Assembly (NCBI GenBank): GCA_964434345.1
Contig: CAYSUY010000022.1
Coordinates: forward strand, 1 to 32,812
Direction: 5' to 3'
From: CAIOSQ01 sp964434345
Lineage (GTDB): Bacteria > Pseudomonadota > Alphaproteobacteria > CACIAM-22H2
Length of the DNA: 32,812 nt
The translations under genes were made by a program, and so were the position numbers. Below the pieces are notes generated by a model. The model ran no database searches. It saw only the letters and a list, made by a program, of their open reading frames with translations, and was not told the origin of the DNA. Numbering within the stretch: position 1 is the first letter of the stretch; each line of letters begins with the position of its first letter. Positions 1 through 7,148 of the stretch are shown piece after piece.

Positions 1-172
1 AGTCCGCCATGCGGCCCGGGTCGTAGTTGCGCCCGTCGCTGATGTCCATGCCGATGACCAGCACGCTCTTGCGCCCCTGCGCGCGCGCCTCGCCCGACGC
101 GGACAGCGCGGTCGCCGCGGCCGCGCCGCCGAGCAGGAGCCGTCGCGAAAGCAGGATCTGTTCCATCATCAT
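1..172 (-). CDS. ABC transporter substrate-binding protein (family 5, peptide/nickel type), 5' part only
   Basis: Only the first 57 codons lie in the window; the gene runs off the left edge. The N-terminus has a twin-arginine-like stretch (SRRLLLGG), an Ala-rich hydrophobic segment and a likely cleavage site near ARAQG. This is followed by VLVIGMDISDGRNYDPGRM, a pattern I associate with the mature start of extracellular solute-binding proteins of the dipeptide/oligopeptide family. Three ATG codons stand in tandem (172, 169 and 166), with a GGGGGA ribosome-binding site upstream, so the exact start is uncertain by one or two residues. Family members bind peptides, nickel or other small ligands in the periplasm and deliver them to a permease; the ligand cannot be read from this fragment. 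It is divergent from fccA, with about 158 bases between the two starts, in which I recognise no operator. Confidence 0.7.
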   Translation of the reverse strand, partial: MMMEQILLSRRLLLGGAAAATALSASGEARAQGRKSVLVIGMDISDGRNYDPGRMAD

Positions 173-330
173 GATGCGTTTCCCCCAGAGTGACGATGCC
201 GCGGACGCTGACACGCGGACGCCGGTCGACGCAAGGCCGGCGGGCAGGTGTTGCCTTCGCGGCCGATGCTGGTAGGGTCGCCACATGGCTCCGCGCGAAG
301 GGCCGATGGGCAAGACGGGAGGACCGATCG

Positions 331-645
331 ATGACGGCATCGTTCACGGCGACGATTTGTGTGGCCCTCGCGACACTGCTCGCGACCGCGGTCAACGCGC
401 AGACCTTCGCCCCGCCCAGCGGCGCGACCCTCGCCGCGACCTGCACCGGATGCCACGGGCCGAACGGCCAGAGCGCCGGCGCGATCCCGGCGCTCAACGG
501 ACGCACGGAAGCCGACCTGCTGCAGGCAATGCTGGATTTCAAGAATGACCGCCGCCCCGCGACGATGATGAACCGTCACGCCAAGGGGTTCAGCGACGAG
601 GAAATCGCGGCCATGGCGCGCGAAATCGCCACCAACTGGCGCTGA
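331..645 (+). CDS. fccA: Monoheme cytochrome c, FccA-like subunit of sulfide dehydrogenase
   Basis: A 104-residue exported c-type cytochrome. Residues 1-23 form a Sec signal peptide with cleavage after VNA. The single heme-binding motif CTGCH is at residues 38-42, and the segment PATMMNRHAKGF later supplies the probable distal methionine, a pattern typical of FccA. The start is the ATG at 331, preceded by GGGAGGA; an open frame extends further upstream but has no signal peptide. It ends 11 bases before fccB, whose ribosome-binding site begins right after this stop. In known flavocytochrome c sulfide dehydrogenases the cytochrome accepts electrons from the FAD subunit. Its size fits a monoheme FccA rather than the longer diheme SoxE. 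The family is clear; the in vivo partner is inferred from adjacency. Confidence 0.85.
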   Translation: MTASFTATICVALATLLATAVNAQTFAPPSGATLAATCTGCHGPNGQSAGAIPALNGRTEADLLQAMLDFKNDRRPATMMNRHAKGFSDEEIAAMAREIATNWR

Positions 646-656
646 GGGAGGACGAC

Positions 657-1955
657 ATGTCACGCAAGGGATTGACCCGCCGCGGCCTCGCTGGCGCGAT
701 TCTGGCCGCCGCTCCGGTCGCGAGCATGGTGTCGGCGCAGCCCGCGCGACGCCGCGTCGTGGTGATCGGCGGCGGCTTCGGGGGTGCTGCCGCGGCGCGG
801 CATCTGCGCCTCGCCGATCCGTCGATCGACGTCACGATGATCGAACCGAAGGCCGAGTTTCAGACCTGCCCGTTCTCGAACTATGTGCTCGCCGGCTTCA
901 AGACCATGGCGGACATCACGCATGGCTATGGCACGCTGACCGCCAGACATGGCGTGACGCATGTGCGCGACATGGCCGCCGCCATCGATCCCGCCGCGAA
1001 GACGGTGCGACTTGCCGGTGGCCAGACGCTTGGCTACGACAAGCTCGTCGTGTCGCCCGGCATCGATCTGCGCTGGGGTGCGATCCCCGGCTACGACGAG
1101 GCCGCGTCCGCAGTGATGCCCCACGCCTGGCAGGCCGGACCGCAGACGATCCTGCTGCGCAGCCAGCTGGAGGCGATGCCGGATGACGGGGTCGTCGTGC
1201 TCTCGATCCCCGGCAACCCGTTCCGTTGTCCGCCCGGCCCCTATGAGCGGATCTCGATGATCGCGCATTACCTCAAGGCAAAGAAGCCGCGCGCGAAGAT
1301 CATCGCGCTCGACGCCAAGGATGCGTTTTCCAAGCAGGGGCTTTTCCAGGACGCATGGAAGGAACTCTATCCGAACATGATCGAATGGGTGCCGCTGGGC
1401 CAGGACGGCCGCGTCGTCCAGGTGATCCCCGGCGAGATGACCCTGGTCACCGAATTCGGTCAGCGCCATCGCGCCCATGTCGCGAACGTCATTCCGCCGC
1501 AGATGGCCGGGAAGATCGCCCGTGACGCGGGTCTGGCGGCGACCGAGGGCAGCCTCGCCGGCTGGTGTCCCGTCGATCCCTTCACCTTCGAATCGACCCG
1601 CGCCAAGGACATCCATGTCATCGGCGACGCGGCGATCGCCGGCGCGATGCCCAAATCCGGTTTCGCCGCCTCGAGCCAGGCGAAATTCGTCGCGCGCGCC
1701 ATCGCGGCCTCCTTCGCCGGACATCCCGCCGAGGCGCCGGTCTACGCGAACACCTGCTACTCCCTTGTCGCCCCGGATTACGGGATCTCGGTCGCGGACA
1801 TCTTCCGCGCCACGCCAGGCGGCATCGTCGCCGTGCAGGGTGCGGGCGGGGTCAGCCCGCGCACGCCCGCCAATGCGCCGCAGTTCCGCGACCAGGAGGC
1901 GCACTACGCCGAGGGCTGGTACGCCTCGGCGACCCGGGAGATCTGGGGCAGCTGA
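657..1955 (+). CDS. fccB: Flavocytochrome c sulfide dehydrogenase, flavoprotein subunit
   Basis: A 432-residue flavoprotein (FccB/SoxF family) that oxidises sulfide to sulfur or polysulfide in the periplasm and passes electrons to the cytochrome subunit. A twin-arginine signal (TRRGLAGA, residues 7-14) precedes a dinucleotide fold, VVVIGGGFGG, at residues 34-43. The redox-active cysteines of the family are present in FQTCPFSNY (Cys71) and FRCPPGPYER (Cys191). A second FAD-binding segment, VIGDAAIAGAMPKSGFAAS, lies near residue 325, and the C-terminal FCSD flavin-binding domain follows (NTCYSLVAPDYGISV). Length matches the family. The start has GGGAGG eight bases upstream. It forms an operon with fccA and meets soxB tail to tail across an 18-base gap that holds a perfect small hairpin. 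Confidence 0.93.
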   Translation: MSRKGLTRRGLAGAILAAAPVASMVSAQPARRRVVVIGGGFGGAAAARHLRLADPSIDVTMIEPKAEFQTCPFSNYVLAGFKTMADITHGYGTLTARHGVTHVRDMAAAIDPAAKTVRLAGGQTLGYDKLVVSPGIDLRWGAIPGYDEAASAVMPHAWQAGPQTILLRSQLEAMPDDGVVVLSIPGNPFRCPPGPYERISMIAHYLKAKKPRAKIIALDAKDAFSKQGLFQDAWKELYPNMIEWVPLGQDGRVVQVIPGEMTLVTEFGQRHRAHVANVIPPQMAGKIARDAGLAATEGSLAGWCPVDPFTFESTRAKDIHVIGDAAIAGAMPKSGFAASSQAKFVARAIAASFAGHPAEAPVYANTCYSLVAPDYGISVADIFRATPGGIVAVQGAGGVSPRTPANAPQFRDQEAHYAEGWYASATREIWGS

Positions 1956-1956
1956 A

Positions 1957-1972
1957 CGGCGCCGTCGCGCCG
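1957..1972. terminator. Short perfect hairpin between converging fccB and soxB
   Basis: CGGCGC, a four-base loop CGTC, then GCGCCG almost fill the 18 bases between the two stop codons. It reads the same on both strands and could act as a compact two-way transcription barrier. There is no T tract on either side, so it is not a standard intrinsic terminator, and in GC-rich DNA it could be chance. Confidence 0.35.
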
Positions 1973-1973
1973 G

Positions 1974-3695
1974 TCAGGGCGCGATGCCGGGATTGCCGTC
2001 GATCCCAACGAGCGCGGGCAGGTTCAGACGCGGCGCGGGAATGGTCCCGCGCGCGCGCAGGTGTCGCGCGACGAGATCCCAGATCGGCTCGCCGCCGACC
2101 TGCTTCGCCTCTTCGGACACGGGCGCCCAGCCTGCGACGCGATAGGTCTTGTCCGCACCGATCGCCTCGCCCCTGAGCGTCATGTCCAGGATCCGGCGCC
2201 CCGACGCTGCGGTGGGGTCGCAGCGATAGGACAGGCCACCGACCCGGACCATGTCCCCACCCTGCTGGTAATAGGGGTCGGGATTGAACAGATTGTCGGC
2301 GACATCCTCGAGCACCAGCTTGATCTGCGCGCCGGTCATGCGCGTCAGCGTCGTGTAGGGATAGGTGATCGCCGTCTGGTCGAGCAGGTTCTCCATCGTG
2401 ATCGGCTCGCCGGGCAGGATCGTGGTGCCCCAGCGAAACCCTGGAGAGAAGGCGATCTCCGCATCCTTTTCCGCCATCAGGGCGTCGAGAATGAGCTGGT
2501 CGAAGCTGCCGTTGAAATTGCCGCGCCGGTAGAGCAACCCTTCGCTGACCGCCAGCGTCTCGCGCAGCTTGCCCAGATGCGGCGCACGCAGCGTGTCGAT
2601 CAGCGCGGCCATGCCGGGATCCGGCGGCAGCAGGTCGGCAAAGATCGGCAGGAGCCGGTACCGATAATCGCGCACGCCCGAGGCGCCGACATCGAGATCG
2701 AGGACCGCGAGGAATTTCCCGTTCGATCCCGCGTTGGTGACGATCGTCCTGCCACCCGGATTGTCCACGACGACCGGTTGGGGAACGCCATCATGCGTGT
2801 GACCGCCCAGGATCGCGTCGATGCCGCGCACGCGCGACGCCATCTTCAGATCGACGTCCATCCCATTATGCGACAGCACGACCACGGCGCGCGCGCCGGC
2901 CGCACGCGCCGCATCCACGCTTGCCTGCATGTTCTCTTCCTGGATCCCGAAGGTCCAGTCCGCGACCATGTAGCGGGGATTTGCGATCGGCGTGTACGGG
3001 AAGGCCTGGCCGATGATCGCGACCGGCACGCCGTTGATCTCGCGCAACGTGTAGGGCTCGAACACCGGATCGCCGAAATCCGCCGTCTTGATGTTCTGCG
3101 CGACGATCTCGATCTGGCCGGAAAGTTCGGCCTTCGCGGCATCGAGGACACGATCCTGGCCGTAGGTGCACTCCCAATGGAGCGTCATCACGTCGACGCC
3201 CAGGAGCTTCGTCACCGCGATCATGTCCGCGGCGTCGGTCCAGAGCGACGTGCCCGATCCCTGCCAGGTGTCGCCCCCATCGAGCAGCAGCGCGCCCGGA
3301 CGGGTCGCGCGCAGTCGCTTCACGAGCGTCGCGAGATGCGCGAACCCGCCGACGCGGCCATAGCGCGTCGCGAGACGCTCGAAATCGAGATGCGAGAAGG
3401 CGAAGGCCGCACGCGTGCCCGGCGCGATGCCCGCGCGGGCGAGCAGGGCCTCGCCCACGAGATGGGGAACCCGGCCGCGCATGCCGGCGATCCCGATATT
3501 GACGCTGGGCTCGCGGAAATGGATCGGCAGCACTTGCGCGTGGCAATCGGTGAAGTGCAGCAGTGACACGTTGCCGTGCGGCGGCGCGTCGTAGACCGCA
3601 TCCGCGTCCTGGGCGGCGCGGGCATCGGACCGGGGCAGCGCCATGCCGGCGACCGCGGCCGCAGCCACGACGCCCAGGAATTCGCGACGATCCAC
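1974..3695 (-). CDS. soxB: Thiosulfohydrolase SoxB
   Basis: A 573-residue dimanganese hydrolase that releases sulfate from the S-sulfonate bound to SoxY in the Sox cycle. A twin-arginine signal (DRREFLG, then an Ala-rich segment to about residue 28) shows folded export to the periplasm. The metallophosphoesterase/5'-nucleotidase motifs are intact: FTDCHAQ (residues 48-54), DGGDTWQGSG, HWECTYG and GGHTHDG, followed by a C-terminal nucleotidase-like domain containing GGLSYRCDP. The start is GTG at 3695 with GGGAGA seven bases upstream; it lies 13 bases after soxX. It is the last gene of the minus-strand sox operon. Length and motifs fit SoxB closely, with no missing residue noticed. Confidence 0.96.
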   Translation of the reverse strand: MDRREFLGVVAAAAVAGMALPRSDARAAQDADAVYDAPPHGNVSLLHFTDCHAQVLPIHFREPSVNIGIAGMRGRVPHLVGEALLARAGIAPGTRAAFAFSHLDFERLATRYGRVGGFAHLATLVKRLRATRPGALLLDGGDTWQGSGTSLWTDAADMIAVTKLLGVDVMTLHWECTYGQDRVLDAAKAELSGQIEIVAQNIKTADFGDPVFEPYTLREINGVPVAIIGQAFPYTPIANPRYMVADWTFGIQEENMQASVDAARAAGARAVVVLSHNGMDVDLKMASRVRGIDAILGGHTHDGVPQPVVVDNPGGRTIVTNAGSNGKFLAVLDLDVGASGVRDYRYRLLPIFADLLPPDPGMAALIDTLRAPHLGKLRETLAVSEGLLYRRGNFNGSFDQLILDALMAEKDAEIAFSPGFRWGTTILPGEPITMENLLDQTAITYPYTTLTRMTGAQIKLVLEDVADNLFNPDPYYQQGGDMVRVGGLSYRCDPTAASGRRILDMTLRGEAIGADKTYRVAGWAPVSEEAKQVGGEPIWDLVARHLRARGTIPAPRLNLPALVGIDGNPGIAP

Positions 3696-3708
3696 GCTGC
3701 GTCTCCCG

Positions 3709-4344
3709 TTACCTGTTGACCGGCGAGTCGGGCGCGAAGAGCAGCGCCATGAGATCCTGGATGTCCTTTTCCTTCAGGATGCCCATGTGCCCGGCTCGCG
3801 GCATGTTGGAACATGCGTTGCTGGCCTTCGAATTGTAGATCTTCGCCCAGGCGTCGCGCAGGGCCTGCTCGTCACTGCCCTTGAGCTTGCCGTAATTGTG
3901 CAGACTGGGTCCGAGCGTGCCGTGCGAGATCTCGGCCGGCGATATCTGATGGCAGTTGTAGCAATTGCCCCCGTTCGCCTGATTGGCCCCGTCGGTCCAG
4001 GTCAGGCCGCGGCCGCTCTGCGCGATGCGCTCGCCGGCGCGCCAGTCGCCGAGGAATTTTCCATCGGCCGGCCATTTGACGCTGGCGAGATTGGCCGCCT
4101 CGAGCTGCTCCGCGCGCTTGGCGCCGGCCGCGCTGTTGGCGATCGCGGGATCCGAGCAGAAGGCCTGGGTCTCGTCCTGGACGAGGCGGTCGACGGTGAC
4201 CGTGCCGGCGTTGCGGAACCCGGTCCGCAGCATCTCGGCGAAGCTCTTGTCGTCGGCTCCCGGCCCCCAGCCCTGGGCCGATGCACCGCCGGCGAGAAGA
4301 AGGCATGCCGCCGCAGCGACCGTCGAAAGGATATGGGCTTTCAT
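3709..4344 (-). CDS. soxX: SoxX, monoheme cytochrome c subunit of SoxXA
   Basis: A 211-residue exported cytochrome with a signal peptide ending near GASAQ (residue 24). The heme motif CYNCH is at residues 128-132, and the SoxX signature SNMPRAGHMGIL carries the axial methionine (Met181). The N-terminal half contains the FCSDPAIANS segment typical of SoxX. With SoxA it oxidatively couples thiosulfate to the SoxY cysteine. The ATG at 4344 is preceded by GGAGG. It follows soxA after 13 bases and precedes soxB by 13 bases, so the three genes are almost certainly co-transcribed. Confidence 0.95.
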   Translation of the reverse strand: MKAHILSTVAAAACLLLAGGASAQGWGPGADDKSFAEMLRTGFRNAGTVTVDRLVQDETQAFCSDPAIANSAAGAKRAEQLEAANLASVKWPADGKFLGDWRAGERIAQSGRGLTWTDGANQANGGNCYNCHQISPAEISHGTLGPSLHNYGKLKGSDEQALRDAWAKIYNSKASNACSNMPRAGHMGILKEKDIQDLMALLFAPDSPVNR

Positions 4345-4357
4345 CTCCGGTCCTCCG

Positions 4358-5176
4358 TCAGCGCTTGATGCCGGGCGTCGCCATGGTCGCGCCGTTGGCG
4401 GTGGCGGCCATGAACATCGAGAGCGCGACGGTCATGTCCGACGCGTAGACAGGCTCCGGGAAGCGCTGCTGCCGAAAGCAGTCGTTGATGCGCCACTGCA
4501 TCGACCACATCTGACCGGCGCTCACGCGATAGGCCGGCCAGCTCGTCCAGCCCGCGGCCGCCCCCTCCTTCGCCGGAATATAGGGCAGATCCTGCATCCG
4601 GATGCGGCGGCCCTCCTGACCGTGGCAGGTCGCGCAGGAGAAATCATGCGGCCCGGCCTGGAAATGGAACATGCGCTGGCCGAGATCGAACATCGCGCGC
4701 TCCTTGGGATGCGACACCGACACCTCGACGGGCAGATCCTTCGACAGGCCGGACACGAACGTCGCGAGCGCGACCAGTTCGTCCTTCTTCGGCGTGCCGA
4801 AGCGCGCGTCCACGTGAGACCGCGTGTCGATGCCCTGCAGGGTTTCCATGCAGGTCAGCAGCCGGGATTCGAGATCCTGGACCTTGCCGGTATCCGGGAA
4901 GTAGCGCGGCAGGCGGGCATAGGCGCCCTCGACCACGCCCGCGCCGAGACCGAGATCGCATCCCTCCAGGGACACGTTGCGCGGCCCCGCGGGCTTGCGC
5001 CAGAGCTCCTCGCCGGCCATCTCGAACAGCTCGGCCGGATTGCCGTCCTTCAGCGCCTGCCGATAGGCCTCGATACCCTTCGCGGCATCGTCCTTTTCCT
5101 GGGCGCCGACGTTCCATGCGAGCACGGCCGCGGTGCACGCCGTCGCGATCGCGACGGCCCTCATCGATCCAGACAT
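4358..5176 (-). CDS. soxA: SoxA, monoheme type, L-cysteine S-thiosulfotransferase subunit
   Basis: A 272-residue exported SoxA with a signal peptide ending near NVGAQ. Only one heme motif is present, CATCH at residues 181-185. The N-terminal half has Cys73 and Cys109 without a CxxCH, as in single-heme SoxA proteins where these two form a disulfide instead of binding a second heme. The conserved active-site and heme-ligand cysteine is Cys233 in RINDCFRQQRFPEP, known in studied SoxA to carry a persulfide. SoxXA joins thiosulfate to SoxY. The ATG at 5176 is used here; an in-frame ATG at 5164 is possible. The leader contains a run of eight G just upstream of the start. Confidence 0.95.
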   Translation of the reverse strand: MSGSMRAVAIATACTAAVLAWNVGAQEKDDAAKGIEAYRQALKDGNPAELFEMAGEELWRKPAGPRNVSLEGCDLGLGAGVVEGAYARLPRYFPDTGKVQDLESRLLTCMETLQGIDTRSHVDARFGTPKKDELVALATFVSGLSKDLPVEVSVSHPKERAMFDLGQRMFHFQAGPHDFSCATCHGQEGRRIRMQDLPYIPAKEGAAAGWTSWPAYRVSAGQMWSMQWRINDCFRQQRFPEPVYASDMTVALSMFMAATANGATMATPGIKR

Positions 5177-5182
5177 CTCGTT

Positions 5183-5219
5183 CCCCCCCCATTACCTCGA
5201 AGCGCGCCTGCAAGCGCGC
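5183..5219 (-). promoter_or_regulatory. soxZ-soxA leader with G8 tract and GC hairpin
   Basis: On the minus strand the 47-base gap holds a hairpin, GCGCGC with a six-base loop and GCGCGC (5214-5219 pairing with 5202-5207), followed by an uninterrupted run of eight G at 5190-5183, six bases before the soxA ATG. The G run occupies the place of the ribosome-binding site. The hairpin might help set the soxYZ to soxAXB expression ratio; this is inference only. Confidence 0.35.
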
Positions 5220-5223
5220 GCGG

Positions 5224-5535
5224 TCAGGTCACCTTGACGGTGTCCGTCCGCGTGTCGCCGCGGTTGTCGACCCAGGTCACGCTCACCGTGTCGCCCGTCT
5301 TGCCGCCCTTGATCTTGAACGCGAAATACGGGTTCTTCGCGATCGACGGCCCCCATTGAGACGTCATCACGATCTGGTCGTTGAGCTTCGCGGACACGTC
5401 CTGGATGAACCAGGCCGGCACGAGCGCGCCGGACGCGTCGCGGCGCTGCCCGGTCTCCATTTCGTGGTTCATCAGGATGCGGACCTCGGTGATCCCATCC
5501 TTGCTCGCGGCGCGGATGCGCATCGGATTTGCCAT
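5224..5535 (-). CDS. soxZ: SoxZ, thiosulfate carrier complex partner
   Basis: A 103-residue protein without a signal peptide, as expected: SoxZ is exported by hitch-hiking on SoxY. The family pattern is clear from MANPMRIRA through ITEVRILMNHEMETGQRRD and PAWFIQDVSAKLND to the C-terminal immunoglobulin-like strand WVDNRGDTRTD. SoxZ binds SoxY and presents its cysteine arm to the other Sox enzymes. The start has GGAAGGAAG about eight bases upstream. It lies 42 bases after soxY and 47 before soxA. Length is usual for the family. Confidence 0.96.
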   Translation of the reverse strand: MANPMRIRAASKDGITEVRILMNHEMETGQRRDASGALVPAWFIQDVSAKLNDQIVMTSQWGPSIAKNPYFAFKIKGGKTGDTVSVTWVDNRGDTRTDTVKVT

Positions 5536-5577
5536 GTGCGATCTTCCTTCCGGCTGTCGTGGGCGACGGGACGGCGC

Positions 5578-6039
5578 TCAGCCGCCGCAGCCGCCCAGCG
5601 TGACCTTGATTTCCTTCGTCGTGGCGAGGAACTTCCCGTCCGCCTTGACCACCGCGACGACATTGGACGTCTGCATCATCTTGATGCGCGTCGTGACGTC
5701 CGCGACGATGTCGGGGCCGACATCGAAGATGCCTGCCAGCACGTTCGGGTTCTTTTCCACGAACAGCACGATCTGCGTGGTGCCCGGCACCCGGCTGACG
5801 ACCTGCACCGGCACCACGGCACCGTTCTCCGCAATGTCCGACGCGATGATCTGGACCGCGTCGCTGTCGCCCGGCGCGTTGGCGCCGAGCGCGCCGAGCG
5901 CCTCCTGGATCGACTTGCCCTCGAACGCCGCCTTGTTCCAGGCCGCACGCGCCCTGCCTGCCGGCAGCAATCCGGCGGCGACGAACGCCGTGAAGAGCCC
6001 TCCGGCCCTCAGGGCCTGCCGTCTGTTCATCTCACCCAT
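5578..6039 (-). CDS. soxY: SoxY, sulfur-carrier protein
   Basis: A 153-residue periplasmic carrier whose C-terminal arm ends in GGCGG; the single cysteine there bears the covalently bound sulfur intermediates. An N-terminal twin-arginine signal (NRRQALRAGGLF) is followed by a cleavage region near RARAAW. I chose the ATG at 6039 because GAGGGAG lies six bases upstream. The in-frame ATG at 6045 touches that site, and one at 6030 would also keep the signal. The open frame extends to 6111 but that part runs into soxD and has no start site. It follows soxD after 41 bases and precedes soxZ by 42. Confidence 0.95.
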   Translation of the reverse strand: MGEMNRRQALRAGGLFTAFVAAGLLPAGRARAAWNKAAFEGKSIQEALGALGANAPGDSDAVQIIASDIAENGAVVPVQVVSRVPGTTQIVLFVEKNPNVLAGIFDVGPDIVADVTTRIKMMQTSNVVAVVKADGKFLATTKEIKVTLGGCGG

Positions 6040-6080
6040 GCCCATCTCCCTCGGCTGTCCTGTTTCATCCACGCGGCGCA

Positions 6081-7148
6081 TTACCGTTCGGGCGCGCCGG
6101 CCAGAATCCATGCCACGATCTCGCGCGCGTCGGCGTCGGAGACATCCTCCTGCGCCGGCATGGCGAGATTGCCCCAGACGCCCTCGGCGCCGTTGCGTAT
6201 CCGTCCCACCAACTGATCGACCGCGTCCGCCGCGCCGCGATAGCGGCGCGCGACATCCGCATAGCTCGGCCCGACGACCTTGTTGGCGATACCGTGACAG
6301 GCCATGCAGCCGGCGTCACGCGCGCGCTTGAGCGCCGGTGGGGAAGGATCGTCGATGGCGTCGGGATCGTCGTCACCGGTCACGATGCCGCGCACCGGAC
6401 CGATCCGGCGATGCTGCGCGGCAAGATTGCCATGCGCGGGGCGCGCATAATCCGGCAGCACCGAGGCGATCGTGATCTCGCCCGCGCAGTCGCTCATGCA
6501 GGCCGTACCGCCGACATCGGGTGCGGAGGACGACCCGGGAAGACCACCGCCCGGCCACATCGCATGCGCCGTGGTGACGCCGTCGCGGTTGGGCATCCGT
6601 GCCTGGACGGTCGCCATGTTCGCATCGCTCAACTCGAAATCGTCAGGGACGATTTCGGCGAGGTTGAGCATGAAGGCGAGCACGGCATAGACCTCGTCGT
6701 CGCTCAGGCTCTTGGGCTCGTTCCAGGGCATGGCGCGGCGGATGTAGTCGAACAACGTGGCGACATAGGGCGCCTTCATCACGGTCGTGCGCTGCGGATA
6801 ATCGACACGGCGCAGATTGGCGACCCTGCCGGTCTCGATGTCGGCCGCCGTCGTGCCGCCGATCAGCGGCGTGAAGACCTGGTTGCTCTCGCCGAAGGTC
6901 CCGTGACAGGAGGCGCATTTCGCCTCCCAGATCTCCTGCCCCTGCTCGACCGTCCCGGCCCCTTTCGGCAGACCGAGGAGATCGGGACGCACATCGATGT
7001 CCCAGGCCGCGATCTCGCGCTCGGTCGCCGGACGACCGATACCCGGGAACGGCCCGGTCGCAAGCGCGGTTGCGGCCGCGAGGCTCGCGCAGGCGACGAC
7101 CAGCAGGGCTCCGATGCGATGACGCACACCGTCACGCGGTCTGGACAT
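6081..7148 (-). CDS. soxD: SoxD, diheme cytochrome c of sulfane dehydrogenase SoxCD
   Basis: A 355-residue exported diheme cytochrome with a signal peptide ending near residue 31. Two heme motifs are seen: CASCH at 78-82 and CMACH at 281-285, with likely distal methionines in RRAMPWNEP (Met140) and GNLAMPAQE (Met330). The first domain resembles the SoxD-specific cytochrome domain and the second a class I cytochrome c. With the molybdenum subunit SoxC it oxidises the sulfane sulfur on SoxY by six electrons. Its start overlaps the end of soxC by 17 bases, indicating coupled translation. Cys217 and Cys221 (CMSDC) in the linker are not heme sites as no histidine follows. Confidence 0.95.
   Translation of the reverse strand: MSRPRDGVRHRIGALLVVACASLAAATALATGPFPGIGRPATEREIAAWDIDVRPDLLGLPKGAGTVEQGQEIWEAKCASCHGTFGESNQVFTPLIGGTTAADIETGRVANLRRVDYPQRTTVMKAPYVATLFDYIRRAMPWNEPKSLSDDEVYAVLAFMLNLAEIVPDDFELSDANMATVQARMPNRDGVTTAHAMWPGGGLPGSSSAPDVGGTACMSDCAGEITIASVLPDYARPAHGNLAAQHRRIGPVRGIVTGDDDPDAIDDPSPPALKRARDAGCMACHGIANKVVGPSYADVARRYRGAADAVDQLVGRIRNGAEGVWGNLAMPAQEDVSDADAREIVAWILAGAPER

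Noticed and set aside
216..259. Possible regulatory repeats in the gap between the solute-binding gene and fccA
   Set aside because: GC-rich short palindromes (ggccggcgg and the like) are present, but at the level expected for this base composition.
6040..6111. Longer SoxY start at 6111
   Set aside because: It would place a charged segment before the twin-arginine signal and overlap the soxD end, without a ribosome-binding site.
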